From: Paraglaciecola chathamensis S18K6
Lineage (GTDB): Bacteria; Pseudomonadota; Gammaproteobacteria; Enterobacterales; Alteromonadaceae
Assembly (NCBI GenBank): GCA_000314955.1
Contig: BAEM01000050.1
Location: 1 to 64,000, forward strand
Reading direction: 5' to 3'
DNA length: 64,000 bases
Shown piece by piece: positions 9,643-18,835 of the stretch. A model generated the notes under the pieces. That model was not told the DNA's origin. It did no database searches and worked only from the letters and a program-made list of their open reading frames with translations. The position numbers were made by a program, and so were the translations under genes. Position 1 is the stretch's first letter, and every line of letters begins with the position of its first letter.

Positions 9643-10303
9643 GGCACATACTCCATACCTCTACTTGTAAGTCTGGGTGATGTTTTTTCATCAGTTGATA
9701 TAGGGCTTCAACAGTAGCGCCTGTAGTGATGACATCATCCAATATTGCCACATGTTGATAGTTTAAGGGCCGATGCAAGGCAAATGCATTTTTCATATTG
9801 GCTTTTCGCTGCACACTGGAAAGCGATGTCTGGGTCTGTGTGGCTTTTTGCCGAGTGACTATATCCGTGGCAAGGGGAATACCTGTTAAAGCCGAAATAC
9901 ACTTTCCCAGCTCAACGCTCTGATTGTATTTTCGTTCTTGATAACGAGCGGGGTGCAGAGGAACAGGAATAATGGCTTGCGGCAAGGCCGAGTCGGCGCT
10001 CAAGGCATGCTCAACAAAAAGTTTGGCTAGTGCGCTGGCGTGAACAATTTTATTAGAAAATTTTAAGCCCGTCAGTAATCGGGATAGAGGCCATTGATAA
10101 TCGGCCAGAGCTAGCACTTTGTTGGCTGTTAGGTGTTTTAGGCCTCGTTGCGCCTTAGGCCAGTTAAGTAAATTGTAATCATACTTTTGCCAAGAAAATA
10201 GCGCTAGGTCGTCCTCGCAGTAGCCACAAATAAGCGTTTTACTGTGCTGAAAACATAATAAACATTGATGTGCTTTTTTGACGCTTAGGTGACTAAAGCG
10301 CAT
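9626..10303 (-). CDS. gntX: ComF/GntX family phosphoribosyltransferase-like protein
   Basis: This 225-residue ComF-family protein has an N-terminal zinc-ribbon-like pair (CLLC and CGYC, about residues 16-38). Its C-terminal PRTase fold has the PRPP loop VAILDDVITTGATV and the upstream PVPLHPARYQERKYNQS segment. ComF homologues act in DNA uptake in competent bacteria, and E. coli GntX is needed to use DNA as nutrient; either role is inferred. The ATG at 10303 is chosen over the GTG at 10306. It is divergent from bioH, as in E. coli, and overlaps the end of the M14 gene by 17 bases. Confidence 0.9.
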   Translation of the reverse strand: MRFSHLSVKKAHQCLLCFQHSKTLICGYCEDDLALFSWQKYDYNLLNWPKAQRGLKHLTANKVLALADYQWPLSRLLTGLKFSNKIVHASALAKLFVEHALSADSALPQAIIPVPLHPARYQERKYNQSVELGKCISALTGIPLATDIVTRQKATQTQTSLSSVQRKANMKNAFALHRPLNYQHVAILDDVITTGATVEALYQLMKKHHPDLQVEVWSMCLTLEH

Positions 10304-10381
10304 CACGTGTGCGCCATCTACTTGATTTCACTTTTTTCATCTCTACACTGACACGCCAGTTCTTAAGAGTAGATGAAATAA

Positions 10382-11170
10382 ATGCACACGACGTTAAAAA
10401 CACGCACCGCTGGCAGTGGGCCAAGCCTTGTCTTACTTCATGGCTGGGGAGTTAACAGTGGTGTATGGCAGCCAATAGCAGCGCAACTAGAGCAACATTT
10501 CAGCGTTACCTACGTTGATTTGCCAGGTTTTGGTGAGAACTCTCAAGCCTTACCTGAGCCATACAATTTAGCAAATTTGGCAGCAAGCGTTGCTAACGTT
10601 CTCCCTGAGAACAGCGTACTTGCAGGTTGGTCGCTAGGTGGCTTAGTGGCGCAGCAGATTGCACTGCATGAGCCTACAAAGGTTCAGCGCCTCGTACTGA
10701 TAGCAACCTCGCCCAAATTTCAAAAAAGTCATGATTGGCCAGGGATCGAACCTACAATTTTGCAGGCGTTTTCCCAGCAATTAGTCAAAAACTTAAGCAA
10801 AACTATCGAGCGTTTCTTGGCGATACAGGCTATGGGCAGCGACTCAGCTAAAGCCGACATCAAGAAAATAAAAAGCAGTATCGAAGCGTCACCTCAAGCT
10901 GACATTGCCGCGCTAACGGCGGGGTTAACAATTCTTGAGCAAGCAGATTTAAGAGCTGAACTTGCTTCACTAAGTATGCCAGTACACTGGATGCTGGGCC
11001 GTCTTGATAGCTTGGTTCCTGCAAAACTAAATGACTATGTGCAACAGCGTTTACCGCCAAGTCACAGCGTCACCGTTTTTCCTCATGCCTCCCACGCGCC
11101 ATTTATTTCTCACACGGAACATTTTATGGCTGATTTTATGACCACTGTTAAGGAAAGTACGCTTAAATAA
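10382..11170 (+). CDS. bioH: Pimeloyl-ACP methyl ester carboxylesterase BioH
   Basis: This alpha/beta hydrolase removes the methyl group from pimeloyl-ACP methyl ester, completing pimelate synthesis for biotin. The catalytic triad is visible: Ser84 in GWSLGG, Asp209 in LGRLDSLVP and His238 in PHASHAPF. The oxyanion-side LLHGWGVNSGVW motif is near the N-terminus. The length of 262 residues is typical. Adjacency to gntX/comF supports the bioH assignment over a generic hydrolase. No other biotin gene is in the window. Confidence 0.93.
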   Translation: MHTTLKTRTAGSGPSLVLLHGWGVNSGVWQPIAAQLEQHFSVTYVDLPGFGENSQALPEPYNLANLAASVANVLPENSVLAGWSLGGLVAQQIALHEPTKVQRLVLIATSPKFQKSHDWPGIEPTILQAFSQQLVKNLSKTIERFLAIQAMGSDSAKADIKKIKSSIEASPQADIAALTAGLTILEQADLRAELASLSMPVHWMLGRLDSLVPAKLNDYVQQRLPPSHSVTVFPHASHAPFISHTEHFMADFMTTVKESTLK

Positions 11171-11238
11171 AAAGTCGCTGTTAAAAGTGAGCTTTTTGGT
11201 TAATAATTAACCATGAGAGGTTAGTAGAGGTACTCAGT

Positions 11239-11502
11239 GTGGACATTTCATATAACAGCAACATTAGTGGCGCGTTTGCCAGCGGTTTACAGGGTGTGCA
11301 ACGCGGCAGCGAACAGGTCACCCAAGCATCAAGCGATATCGCCAATTTAAATAGCGAGTCAGCGCAAGGTAACTCGGCAGGTGTGAACTTGACCGACAGT
11401 GTGGTGGACCTTAAAACGGGTGCACTAGGCGTTGAAGCTTCTGCCAAAGTATTAGACGTAGCAAATGACACCCTAGGCACACTGCTCGACACCTTTGCTT
11501 AA
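11239..11502 (+). CDS. Small flagellar rod/hook-like protein
   Basis: The 87-residue protein has an N-terminal segment GAFASGLQGVQRGSEQVTQA followed by SSDIANLN. This resembles the start of flagellar rod and hook proteins, which have an Asn-rich IAN motif. Its C-terminal half, TGALGVEASAKVLDVANDTL, resembles the C-terminal coiled-coil of FlgC/FlgG. It is therefore a minimal pair of the two helical ends with almost nothing between. It starts at GTG after AGAGG with 8-base spacing. No flagellar genes are nearby; a SprA-related gene follows 39 bp later. The function is unknown; resemblance was judged by eye only. Confidence 0.75.
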   Translation: MDISYNSNISGAFASGLQGVQRGSEQVTQASSDIANLNSESAQGNSAGVNLTDSVVDLKTGALGVEASAKVLDVANDTLGTLLDTFA

Positions 11503-11541
11503 TTGAATAAACCAATAAGTAGGTACGATTAAAAGACTGAC

Positions 11542-12522
11542 ATGAACATTGTAACGCCTATCCCAACGACGGTTGTGTTTACGACCGCCAATGTCAACAC
11601 TGAATCTGCACGCAGAGATAATACCCTGCGTGAAACAGTACCAGCGTTGACAGGGTCTGAAAATTCAGCCGCAGAATCAGGGATAGCCAGTGAACATGAC
11701 AAAGTTAAAACACCTGCTCAGCCGCTAGTTTATGAGCGTCCCCAGGTTCAATCTCAAGGTGAAGCTGCATCAGATGTACAGCAGAACGCTGAAAAGGACA
11801 CAGCCGAGCAAGAAAGTGCAGGCAAAGAAAACGCCGAGCAAGAGCAACAAGCTCAGCAAGAACAACAAGATAAAGCGCAAATAGAGGAGCTGAAAAAGCG
11901 TGACGCCGAAGTGCGCACCCACGAACAGGCACATGCCAACACTGGCGGGCAATACGCCGGCGCACCTCAATATGAGTACACCACCGGGCCGGATGGTAAG
12001 CGTTATGCTACAGGCGGTGAAGTGTCTATTGATGTGTCAGAAGAAGATACTCCGGAAGATACCATTCGTAAGATGCAGCAAGTTAAAGCTGCAGCACTCG
12101 CACCAGCAGAGCCCTCAGCCCAAGACTTAAGAGTGGCGGCTGAGGCAGCTCAGAAAACCTTTGAAGCGCGCAAAGAATTAGCCGAAGAGAAAAGTGAAGG
12201 GGTAGGTGTTGTTGCTCAATACGCCGCCCAAAGCGAAGCGGTTAACGCTAGCGGACAATTTACTGCCAAATCTGAGTTTGGTCCTCAACTTGAGGAAATT
12301 GTGCGAGGCACCGACGAAGGTACGCCTATTCGTAGTTTAGACACAGCAGATGTTGAGAATGCTACGTTAAAAAGCGAGCGCTCTGTGTTCGCTAGCGACA
12401 CAAGCACTGCGTTTAATGCTCAAGCGAGAGATGATAATACGCTTATCGCCGAGCGCGTTGTTCAGCGTTACTATCAAGGCGTAAGTGAACCTAAACATTC
12501 TGGTTTAAATTACTCTGCTTGA
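11542..12522 (+). CDS. SprA-related putative metalloprotease
   Basis: The 326-residue acidic protein has a long, low-complexity Glu/Gln/Ala-rich N-terminal region (about residues 35-115). The conserved core of the SprA-related family (Pfam PF12118 as I recall it) follows: [20 protein letters not shown], then [16 protein letters not shown] and [25 protein letters not shown] fits the HExxH zinc-protease signature, which is why homologues are named putative metalloproteases. There is no signal peptide. It lies 39 bp after the flagellar-rod-like gene and ends before a strong terminator hairpin, so the two probably form an operon. Protease activity is an inference from the motif. Confidence 0.82.
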   Translation: MNIVTPIPTTVVFTTANVNTESARRDNTLRETVPALTGSENSAAESGIASEHDKVKTPAQPLVYERPQVQSQGEAASDVQQNAEKDTAEQESAGKENAEQEQQAQQEQQDKAQIEELKKRDAEVRTHEQAHANTGGQYAGAPQYEYTTGPDGKRYATGGEVSIDVSEEDTPEDTIRKMQQVKAAALAPAEPSAQDLRVAAEAAQKTFEARKELAEEKSEGVGVVAQYAAQSEAVNASGQFTAKSEFGPQLEEIVRGTDEGTPIRSLDTADVENATLKSERSVFASDTSTAFNAQARDDNTLIAERVVQRYYQGVSEPKHSGLNYSA

Positions 12523-12552
12523 TTTACCGGCTTCCATTTTAGTGAGTTTAAT

Positions 12553-12583
12553 AACGCCGCTTATTACTATAGGCGGCGTTTTT
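12553..12583 (+). terminator. Rho-independent terminator after the SprA-related gene
   Basis: An 8-bp perfect stem (AACGCCGC / GCGGCGTT) with a 12-base loop is followed by a short T run. It lies 30 bp after the SprA-related stop and between two genes that converge here. Confidence 0.85.
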
Positions 12584-12591
12584 CGTTGGAA

Positions 12592-13032
12592 TTAATAGCC
12601 GTAATTGTTCGCGAACTGACGCTTGTCTTCAGGGGTTGCCACCTCGTTACAAGCACCAAGAATATGTAATCGACAACTTGATTCATACGTGTCTATTTCA
12701 GTGTATCCTTCACGGCAATAGCCTGTGTCACTTAACTTTGTTTCAAGGTGAGTAAATAGCTCGTCAAGCGGGCTTTCATTAGGCGTGTCTCCCTTTGCTT
12801 GGTTTTTGTTTCTATGTTCGGGAGGAGGGCCACCTGCGCCGCCGCGCTCTGGTTTATTGTCGCCCTTGTCTTGGTTAGCGCTAATGCTGAAATTAAACAC
12901 TTTTCGGTTAGTATCTTTAATGTTGGTTGCGAACATATCAGGCTCTTTAGGTTGAGGTTTAGGCTTGCCCGCGCAAGCACTTAATACAATAGGCACCAAA
13001 AGCGTTAAAGGAAGGAGTTTTTTCATCGTCAT
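12592..13032 (-). CDS. Small lipoprotein of unknown function
   Basis: The 146-residue protein has a lipoprotein signal peptide with lipobox VLSAC (cysteine at residue 20). A disordered Pro/Lys/Gly/Asn-rich region (about 25-95) follows, and then a short C-terminal domain with paired cysteines (GYCREG, ESSCRLHILGAC). I do not recognise the family. The cysteines suggest disulphides in the envelope. It is convergent with the SprA-related gene. The start is either residue 1 (13032) or the internal MKK start at 13026; the ribosome site is weak for both. Confidence 0.72.
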   Translation of the reverse strand: MTMKKLLPLTLLVPIVLSACAGKPKPQPKEPDMFATNIKDTNRKVFNFSISANQDKGDNKPERGGAGGPPPEHRNKNQAKGDTPNESPLDELFTHLETKLSDTGYCREGYTEIDTYESSCRLHILGACNEVATPEDKRQFANNYGY

Positions 13033-13160
13033 AAAGGACTCACGTTATCAATTATTGGAAAGCATTTTTCTCTGTGTATGACGTAAAAGGGTGCGGGATA
13101 GTTTCTATCGGTTATGTAAAAGCTGTGTAATGGCTAAGCAGAAATAGGTTTTCAGAGCAT

Positions 13161-13190
13161 AAAAAAACCGGTGGGCTAAGCCACCGGTTT
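13161..13190 (-). terminator. Terminator of tex
   Basis: A 10-bp perfect stem (AAACCGGTGG / CCACCGGTTT) has a 6-base loop. On the minus strand it is followed by a T run (the A run at 13161-13167 on the plus strand). It lies 36 bp beyond the tex stop. Confidence 0.88.
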
Positions 13191-13225
13191 ATTGTGTATC
13201 ACGCGCAAAGACCTAAGTAGGTGAC

Positions 13226-15556
13226 TTAGCTCTTTTTCGCTTTGGCAAAGGCATCAGCAAAGGCATTACCCATAGCTTGATTCGCAGAAGCGGGCGCTGG
13301 CTTTTTGCTGTGAGATCGACCACCTGACTTACTGTTCGAACGAGGTTTGTTCTCGTTGGGTGCGCGGTTTTGGCTAGCCTGAGCTTTTACATCGTCGTTC
13401 AAACGCATAGTGAATGACACGCGTTTGCGGGCTACATCGACTTCCATCACTTTGACTTTAACAATGTCGCCGGTTTTCACGATTTCCCGTGGGTCAGAAA
13501 TAAATTTGTCTGTCATCGCAGATATATGTACTAAGCCATCTTGGTGAACACCTACATCAACAAAAGCACCAAAGTTAGCTACGTTGCTGACCACACCTTC
13601 TAAAATCATGCCTTCTTTCAAATCGCTTAGGGATGACACGCCTTCTTTAAAGGTGGCTGTTTTAAACTCAGGGCGAGGATCGCGTCCTGGTTTCAATAGC
13701 TCATTGATGATGTCAGTTACCGTGGGGAGTCCGAATGTATCGTCCACAAATTGTTGGGGCTCAAGCTTTTTCAGAAGTTCGGTATTACCGATCAAATCAT
13801 TTACTGCACTGCCTGAGTTACTTACTATGGCTTGCACTACAGGATAAGCTTCGGGGTGAACCGCTGAAGCATCAAGTGGGTTACTGCCATTAACTATGCG
13901 TAAAAAGCCAGCTGCTTGCTCATAGGCTTTTGGCCCTAGGCGCTCTACTTTTAGTAAATCTTTACGGCTACCAAATGCGCCATTGGTATCTCTGAAATTC
14001 ACGATATTTGCAGCCAAAGTGCGGTTTAAGCCAGAGACATGGCTTAATAGTGCGGCTGATGCCATGTTTAAATCAACGCCTACCGCGTTTACACAGTCCT
14101 CAATGACCCGATCCAGAGAGCGGCCCAAATTGCTTTGGCTTACGTCATGTTGATACTGGCCGACACCGATTGCTTTGGGTTCGATTTTCACCAGCTCTGC
14201 TAGTGGATCTTGCAAACGTCTGGCAATAGATACCGCACCGCGAAGTGACACATCCATACCAGGCAATTCATTCGATGCCAGCTCAGAGGCTGAGTAAACT
14301 GATGCTCCCGCTTCACTGACCATAATTTTGTTAAGGCCAAGATCTGGGTTGGCTTTGATCACCTCGCCAGCCAGTTTATCGGTCTCGCGAGAACCCGTGC
14401 CGTTACCAATACTGATAAGCTTCACTTTGTGCTGTCTACATAACATGCCTAAAGTGCGTAGGCTCTTGTCCCACAGATTTTGTGGCACATGAGGGAATAT
14501 AGTGCTGGTGGCAACCACTTTACCCGTGGCGTCCACAATGGCTACTTTCACGCCCGTTCGTAAGCCGGGATCAAGGCCCATTGTTGTTTTCGCCCCAGCA
14601 GGCGCGGCCATAAGTAAGTCGTTTAGGTTTTTGGCAAATACCTGAATCGCTTCTTGCTCTGCTCGCTCTTTTATCACCCCGAACAGTTCTGTTTCCATAT
14701 GCAGGGCAATTTTTATTTTCCACGTCCACTGAACAACGCTGGCTAACCATGCATCTGCGGCACGATTACTGAAGTTAAACCCAAGATGCTGCGCAATGAT
14801 GTGCTCACCATATGAGCTTTTATCCGACTCGTCTTTTTGCGGGTCGGCATCCATGGATACCTGTAAAAAGTTTTCATTACGGCCACGAAACAAAGCAAGG
14901 CAGCGATGAGATGGGATCTTACTTAAACGCTCACTGTGCTCGAAGTAATCTGAGTATTTGGCAGCTTCTTTTTCTTTGCCTTTAACCACGTTACTTTTGA
15001 TGTGTGCGTTTTCCATCAGGTACTGACGTACTTTTTGCAGCAACGCAGCATCTTCAGCGAAGCGCTCCATCAAAATGAACTTAGCCCCTTCTAGCGCGGC
15101 TTTTTCATCTGGTACGCCTTTAGCAGGCGCAATAAATTTTGCCGCTTCAGATTCGGGGGATAAGGTTGGGTCAGCGAACAAAATGTCAGCTAAAGGCTGC
15201 AAGCCTGCCTCGATGGCTATTTGCCCTTTTGTGCGGCGCTTAGGTTTGTACGGTAGATACAAATCTTCTAATTCGGTCTTGTTATCGCAACTTAAAATAC
15301 TGCGCTTAAGCTGGTCTGTTAGTTTGCCTTGCTCGTCAATCGTTTTGAGGATTACGTTACGTCTGTCATTGATATCACGCAGGTACACCAAGCGCTGTTC
15401 GAGTTGGCGAAGTTGGGTATCGTCTAAACCGTTAGTGGCTTCTTTACGATAGCGAGCAATAAAAGGAACACTCGAGCCTTCATCTAACAAGGTGACGGCA
15501 GCTTGTACTTGAGTGGGTTTTACTTGAAGTTCACTCGCGATTTTTTCAATGATCAT
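13226..15556 (-). CDS. tex: Tex family RNA-binding transcription accessory protein
   Basis: Tex is a cytoplasmic nucleic-acid-binding protein linked to transcription and RNA quality control. The 776 residues show the N-terminal Tex helices ([20 protein letters not shown]) and a YqgF/RuvC-like domain ([19 protein letters not shown], about 325-450). Helix-hairpin-helix repeats follow ([39 protein letters not shown]), then an S1 RNA-binding domain ([20 protein letters not shown], about 645-715). The tail is Lys/Ser-rich and basic. greB lies upstream on the same strand, as in E. coli. The length and all domains are as expected. Confidence 0.96.
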   Translation of the reverse strand: MIIEKIASELQVKPTQVQAAVTLLDEGSSVPFIARYRKEATNGLDDTQLRQLEQRLVYLRDINDRRNVILKTIDEQGKLTDQLKRSILSCDNKTELEDLYLPYKPKRRTKGQIAIEAGLQPLADILFADPTLSPESEAAKFIAPAKGVPDEKAALEGAKFILMERFAEDAALLQKVRQYLMENAHIKSNVVKGKEKEAAKYSDYFEHSERLSKIPSHRCLALFRGRNENFLQVSMDADPQKDESDKSSYGEHIIAQHLGFNFSNRAADAWLASVVQWTWKIKIALHMETELFGVIKERAEQEAIQVFAKNLNDLLMAAPAGAKTTMGLDPGLRTGVKVAIVDATGKVVATSTIFPHVPQNLWDKSLRTLGMLCRQHKVKLISIGNGTGSRETDKLAGEVIKANPDLGLNKIMVSEAGASVYSASELASNELPGMDVSLRGAVSIARRLQDPLAELVKIEPKAIGVGQYQHDVSQSNLGRSLDRVIEDCVNAVGVDLNMASAALLSHVSGLNRTLAANIVNFRDTNGAFGSRKDLLKVERLGPKAYEQAAGFLRIVNGSNPLDASAVHPEAYPVVQAIVSNSGSAVNDLIGNTELLKKLEPQQFVDDTFGLPTVTDIINELLKPGRDPRPEFKTATFKEGVSSLSDLKEGMILEGVVSNVANFGAFVDVGVHQDGLVHISAMTDKFISDPREIVKTGDIVKVKVMEVDVARKRVSFTMRLNDDVKAQASQNRAPNENKPRSNSKSGGRSHSKKPAPASANQAMGNAFADAFAKAKKS

Positions 15557-15747
15557 GTAACGGCCCTATTTTGGCGAAGTTATGCAGATTTTACATATTA
15601 AACAATTAGCTCAACAAGGCTATATATGGCCTTGACGGAAAAATACCAGAGTAGGCCAGCATTATTGCCGATTATTTTTGAAAATGAGGAAGTGGGTGGC
15701 AAAGCGACGATAATAAAGGCTTAGATTCCCTCGCTCTGACGCTGTTT

Positions 15748-16224
15748 CTACTTTTTATACTCAATAGAGGTGATATACCAATCTTTGTAGCCGGTGGGGG
15801 TTTTGACACAGGCAACATCATCTACTTCTTTTTTGATTAAGGCTCTGGCCATGGGGGAGTCGATTGAAATATAGCCCTTGGCATCACCGTAGATTTCCTC
15901 AGGGCCAACAATGCGAAACTGTTTGGTTTCACCTTCATCGTTTTCAATTTCTACCCAGGCGCCAAAGAAGACCTTTCCGGCTTGTTGCGGCGAGTAGTTA
16001 ACGATTTGCAATTCGGGCAGGAGCTTGCGCAGGTAACGAACGCGCCTGTCGATTTCTCGTAGCTTTCGTTTGTTGTATTGATAATCAGCATTTTCACTTC
16101 GGTCACCCAAACTCGCCGCCCATGTGACGATTTTAGTGATCTCAGGGCGTTGTTTTAACCAAAGTTCATCATGTTCGTCGTTGAGTTTTTTGTAGCCTTC
16201 AGGGGTGATGAGTTTTGTTTTCAA
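15748..16224 (-). CDS. greB: Transcript cleavage factor GreB
   Basis: GreB enters the secondary channel of backtracked RNA polymerase and stimulates cleavage of the nascent RNA. The 158-residue protein has an N-terminal coiled coil carrying the acidic tip motif ASLGDRSENADYQYNKRKLR. The DRR/KRRVRYL pattern is typical of GreB rather than GreA, and a C-terminal FKBP-like domain is present (GPEEIYGDAKGYISIDSPMA). Its neighbour downstream is tex, the same pairing as in E. coli. Confidence 0.95.
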   Translation of the reverse strand: MKTKLITPEGYKKLNDEHDELWLKQRPEITKIVTWAASLGDRSENADYQYNKRKLREIDRRVRYLRKLLPELQIVNYSPQQAGKVFFGAWVEIENDEGETKQFRIVGPEEIYGDAKGYISIDSPMARALIKKEVDDVACVKTPTGYKDWYITSIEYKK

Positions 16225-16729
16225 CGCTTGTCCTTGTAAAACAAATAGTTGTGTTGAGAATGGTCTCTACTAACGAGATTGTAAGCGCATCGCTTAAATC
16301 GAACAGGAATAAAAACGAGTTTATTAGCGCAATTTATTACAAAAATATGACCATTACTAGCTTCTGTTTTCTGCGACCTTAGTCTAATCTTAAGCCATCA
16401 AGTAGTTAATAAGCCTGCCGGTTGTTTAACTATCTGATTCGACCAAATTTACCCTTATTTTTGGTGCTAAGGTAGGGCATCTGAAGAGATACAGCGTACC
16501 AAATGCAAAAAATTACCCGGATATTCTGGGCCAAATAACCCTTTTGAAGGGTCTAAAACCGAGGGAATAAGGTTCAGCAAGGAAAGAGGCTGATGAGTAA
16601 AGAAAAAACCGAACATCTATGATGTTCGGTTTTTTTATGACTGCGCTTTAGTGGCTAATTATTTAATTAACCACTTAGGTAATTTTTTAGCGGCTTCTTA
16701 AGCTGCGCGCAGCGCACCGCACCGCTTAA
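16225..16729. other. 505-base intergenic region between greB and fkpA
   Basis: I found no convincing ORF. It must hold the greB promoter near its left side. It contains several GGA/AGGG-rich stretches (for example around 16480-16590) and small hairpins (CCCGG-GGG near 16515, ACCCTT/AAGGGT near 16540), and ends in a strong terminator at 16603-16635. A plus-strand small RNA ending at that terminator is possible but not shown. Between 16650 and 16675 there is an AT-rich imperfect inverted repeat. Confidence 0.5.
16603..16635. terminator. Bidirectional terminator between greB and fkpA
   Basis: A 15-bp perfect stem (arms 16603-16617 and 16621-16635) has a 3-base loop. An A run lies on the left and a T run on the right, so it works in either direction. 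On the minus strand it is the likely terminator of fkpA, about 95 bp past the stop. On the plus strand no annotated gene needs it, which is the main hint for a small RNA in the preceding 300 bases. Confidence 0.85.
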
Positions 16730-17479
16730 TTATTCAGCCGCACCTTCAGCAGAAGCAACGTCTAAAAGCTCAACTTCAAATACTAGTGTTGAGTTAGGTG
16801 TGATTTTGCCTGTAGAGCGTTCGCCATAGGCAAGTTCAGATGGAATAAAGAACTTGAACTTAGAGCCCACTTTCATTAATTGAACGCCTTCAGTCCAACC
16901 TGGGATAACCCGTGATAGAGGGAAAGTTGCAGGCTCACCACGGCTATAAGATGAGTCAAACTCAGTACCGTCTAGCAAGGTACCTTTGTAGTGCACGGTT
17001 ACAGTGTCTTCAGCTGTAGGAGATGCGCCATCGCCTTCGCTCATGACTTCATACTGTAGACCTGAGTCTGTTACTGTTACGCCTTCACGTTCAGCGTTTT
17101 CAGCTAAAAATTTCTCGCCTTCGGCAATATTCGTTTCAGCCTTAGCTTCAGAGATTGCTTTTTGTTTTTCTCGAGAAGCTGCTTCCATTGCAAGCGTAAG
17201 GGTTTGAATTTCTTTCATATCAAGCTGAGACTGACCTTGTAGCGCAGCTACAAACCCTTCAACGACTAGACCTTTATCAAGGTTAACGTCTAACGCTTCT
17301 TGCTCTTTCATTTTTTGCTCGATGAACTGCCCCACACTCGCGCCCATTGCATAAGCTTGTTGCTGTGCTTCTGTTTCAAGCTTTTGTTCTTCAACTTTTA
17401 GTAAATCCGTGTCTTGTTGACCACAGGCTGTTAGGCCAATGGCTGAGGTCATTAGAATCGCGATAGCGGTTTTTTTCAT
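16730..17479 (-). CDS. fkpA: FKBP-type peptidyl-prolyl isomerase FkpA, lipoprotein form
   Basis: This is a cell-envelope folding catalyst and chaperone. The 249 residues have a lipoprotein signal (GLTAC, Cys19) and an N-terminal helical dimerisation domain (about 35-130: QAYAMGASVGQFI, GLVVEGFVAALQG). The C-terminal FKBP domain shows VTVHYKGTLLDGTEFDSSY, VIPGWTEGVQLMKVGSKFKF and IPSELAYGER. The lipobox differs from E. coli FkpA, which is soluble in the periplasm. slyX, its E. coli neighbour, is nearby at 18584, separated by a WD40 gene. Confidence 0.93.
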   Translation of the reverse strand: MKKTAIAILMTSAIGLTACGQQDTDLLKVEEQKLETEAQQQAYAMGASVGQFIEQKMKEQEALDVNLDKGLVVEGFVAALQGQSQLDMKEIQTLTLAMEAASREKQKAISEAKAETNIAEGEKFLAENAEREGVTVTDSGLQYEVMSEGDGASPTAEDTVTVHYKGTLLDGTEFDSSYSRGEPATFPLSRVIPGWTEGVQLMKVGSKFKFFIPSELAYGERSTGKITPNSTLVFEVELLDVASAEGAAE

Positions 17480-17596
17480 TTACTTCTCCCCTGAGATAAT
17501 ATGTGTCGAATACGTGACTTGTGAAGTGTTTCAACTTGATAAAGCGCTTATACTAAACGCCCTGAGTGAAAAGAGAAACCCAATAGGAACAATCCA

Positions 17597-18571
17597 TTGA
17601 CCGTCTTGTTACGATTAAGTTTAATTTTTTTCTTTCTAACTGGCTGTAGCGGGCAGTCCTCAACACCGGTCGCATCTTGGCGTCATGCGGATGATGGGGC
17701 CTATGCGGCTGATGTGTCGGCAGATGCATCGCTGGCCGTGGTTTCGAGCGTAACGGGGGGGATCTCGGTGTGGGATCTACAGAAAAATGAAAAACGTTAT
17801 ACCTGGCAGCATCAAGGCGAAGGAAATAACCTAGTTGCAAATGTACATATCGCCTTTGATAACAGTTATGTAGTGACCTCGGATCGTGATGCATTTGCGC
17901 TTTGGAGCATCACCAGTGGCGAGCCGGAAGGCTTTTGGCGCATTGACGAATCAAGCATTCGTGATGTGGCGGTATCAAACCAAGGGCGAGGAATACTGGT
18001 TGGCCGAGGTAATGGCAAAGTGATGTTTTTTGAGCCTAAGAGCGGTCGACGTTTAGAGTTTTTAGGCCATCAAGAAAAGGTGAATAGCGTTGATTTGTCG
18101 CCTAACGGCTTTTACGCCTTAACGGGTGGCAATGACTACACAGCATACTTGTGGGACACCCGCACAGGGCAAGTCATACATACATTTACCCATTCAAGCC
18201 GCGTGACCAAAGTGGCGCTAGACGATGAAGGGCGTTACGGTTTTACGGCTGATAGTAAGCGTGATGCCCGCGTGTGGGACTTAGCCACAGGCGAAGAAAT
18301 GAGCAATTTGCAGTACCTTGCTCGACAGAAAATATTCAGTACGGCCGTGTTTTCACAAGACGGCCAATACTTGTTGACGGGCTCGCCTGCCAAACGATTA
18401 AACTTGTGGCGAGTCGCTGATGGTAAAGAAGTGCAAGAATGGCAGGTGTCACCCAGAGAAGGCAGCCGACCGCAAACCGCTGTGGTTTACGGTGTCGGTT
18501 TCGCAAATGACAATCAAGTGGTGTCAGAAAGCAGCAGCGGTTTAGCTGAATTTTGGCAAATAAACCAGTAA
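17597..18571 (+). CDS. WD40-repeat lipoprotein
   Basis: The 324-residue protein has a lipoprotein signal peptide (FFLTGC, Cys17) and about six or seven WD40-like blades. Examples are GGISVWDLQ, AFALWSITSG, YTAYLWDTRTG, DARVWDLATGEE, RLNLWRVADGKE and LAEFWQINQ. It is probably a beta-propeller at the envelope acting as a binding platform; the partner is unknown. It starts at TTG 17597 with AGGAAC 7 bases upstream. It is divergent from fkpA and 12 bp ahead of slyX, so it may be co-transcribed with slyX. Confidence 0.85.
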   Translation: MTVLLRLSLIFFFLTGCSGQSSTPVASWRHADDGAYAADVSADASLAVVSSVTGGISVWDLQKNEKRYTWQHQGEGNNLVANVHIAFDNSYVVTSDRDAFALWSITSGEPEGFWRIDESSIRDVAVSNQGRGILVGRGNGKVMFFEPKSGRRLEFLGHQEKVNSVDLSPNGFYALTGGNDYTAYLWDTRTGQVIHTFTHSSRVTKVALDDEGRYGFTADSKRDARVWDLATGEEMSNLQYLARQKIFSTAVFSQDGQYLLTGSPAKRLNLWRVADGKEVQEWQVSPREGSRPQTAVVYGVGFANDNQVVSESSSGLAEFWQINQ

Positions 18572-18583
18572 TTAGAGTAGGTT

Positions 18584-18796
18584 ATGCAACACATAGAAGC
18601 AGATATAGAACAGCTACAAATGAAAGTCGCTTTTCAGGAAGACACGATAGAAGAGTTAAACAAAGCCTTGATCAAACAACAAAAGCAACTAGAGCTGTTG
18701 GAGTTTCAGTTGTCACATGTGATCAACAAAGTAAAAGAAATTGAAGTGCCCAGTGGCGATTCACCACAAGTTGAACCGCCACCACCACATTATTAA
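18584..18796 (+). CDS. slyX: SlyX family protein
   Basis: The 70-residue protein is an almost uninterrupted coiled coil (residues 5-52: EQLQMKVAFQEDTIEELNKA) followed by the family's proline-rich tail ending PPPPHY. The function is unknown in any organism, as far as I know. The position near fkpA matches E. coli. It is 12 bp after the WD40 gene. Confidence 0.93.
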   Translation: MQHIEADIEQLQMKVAFQEDTIEELNKALIKQQKQLELLEFQLSHVINKVKEIEVPSGDSPQVEPPPPHY

Positions 18797-18835
18797 AAAT
18801 GTGCAGGGTGGCGCTTTGTGGATGCGCTGAACAGA

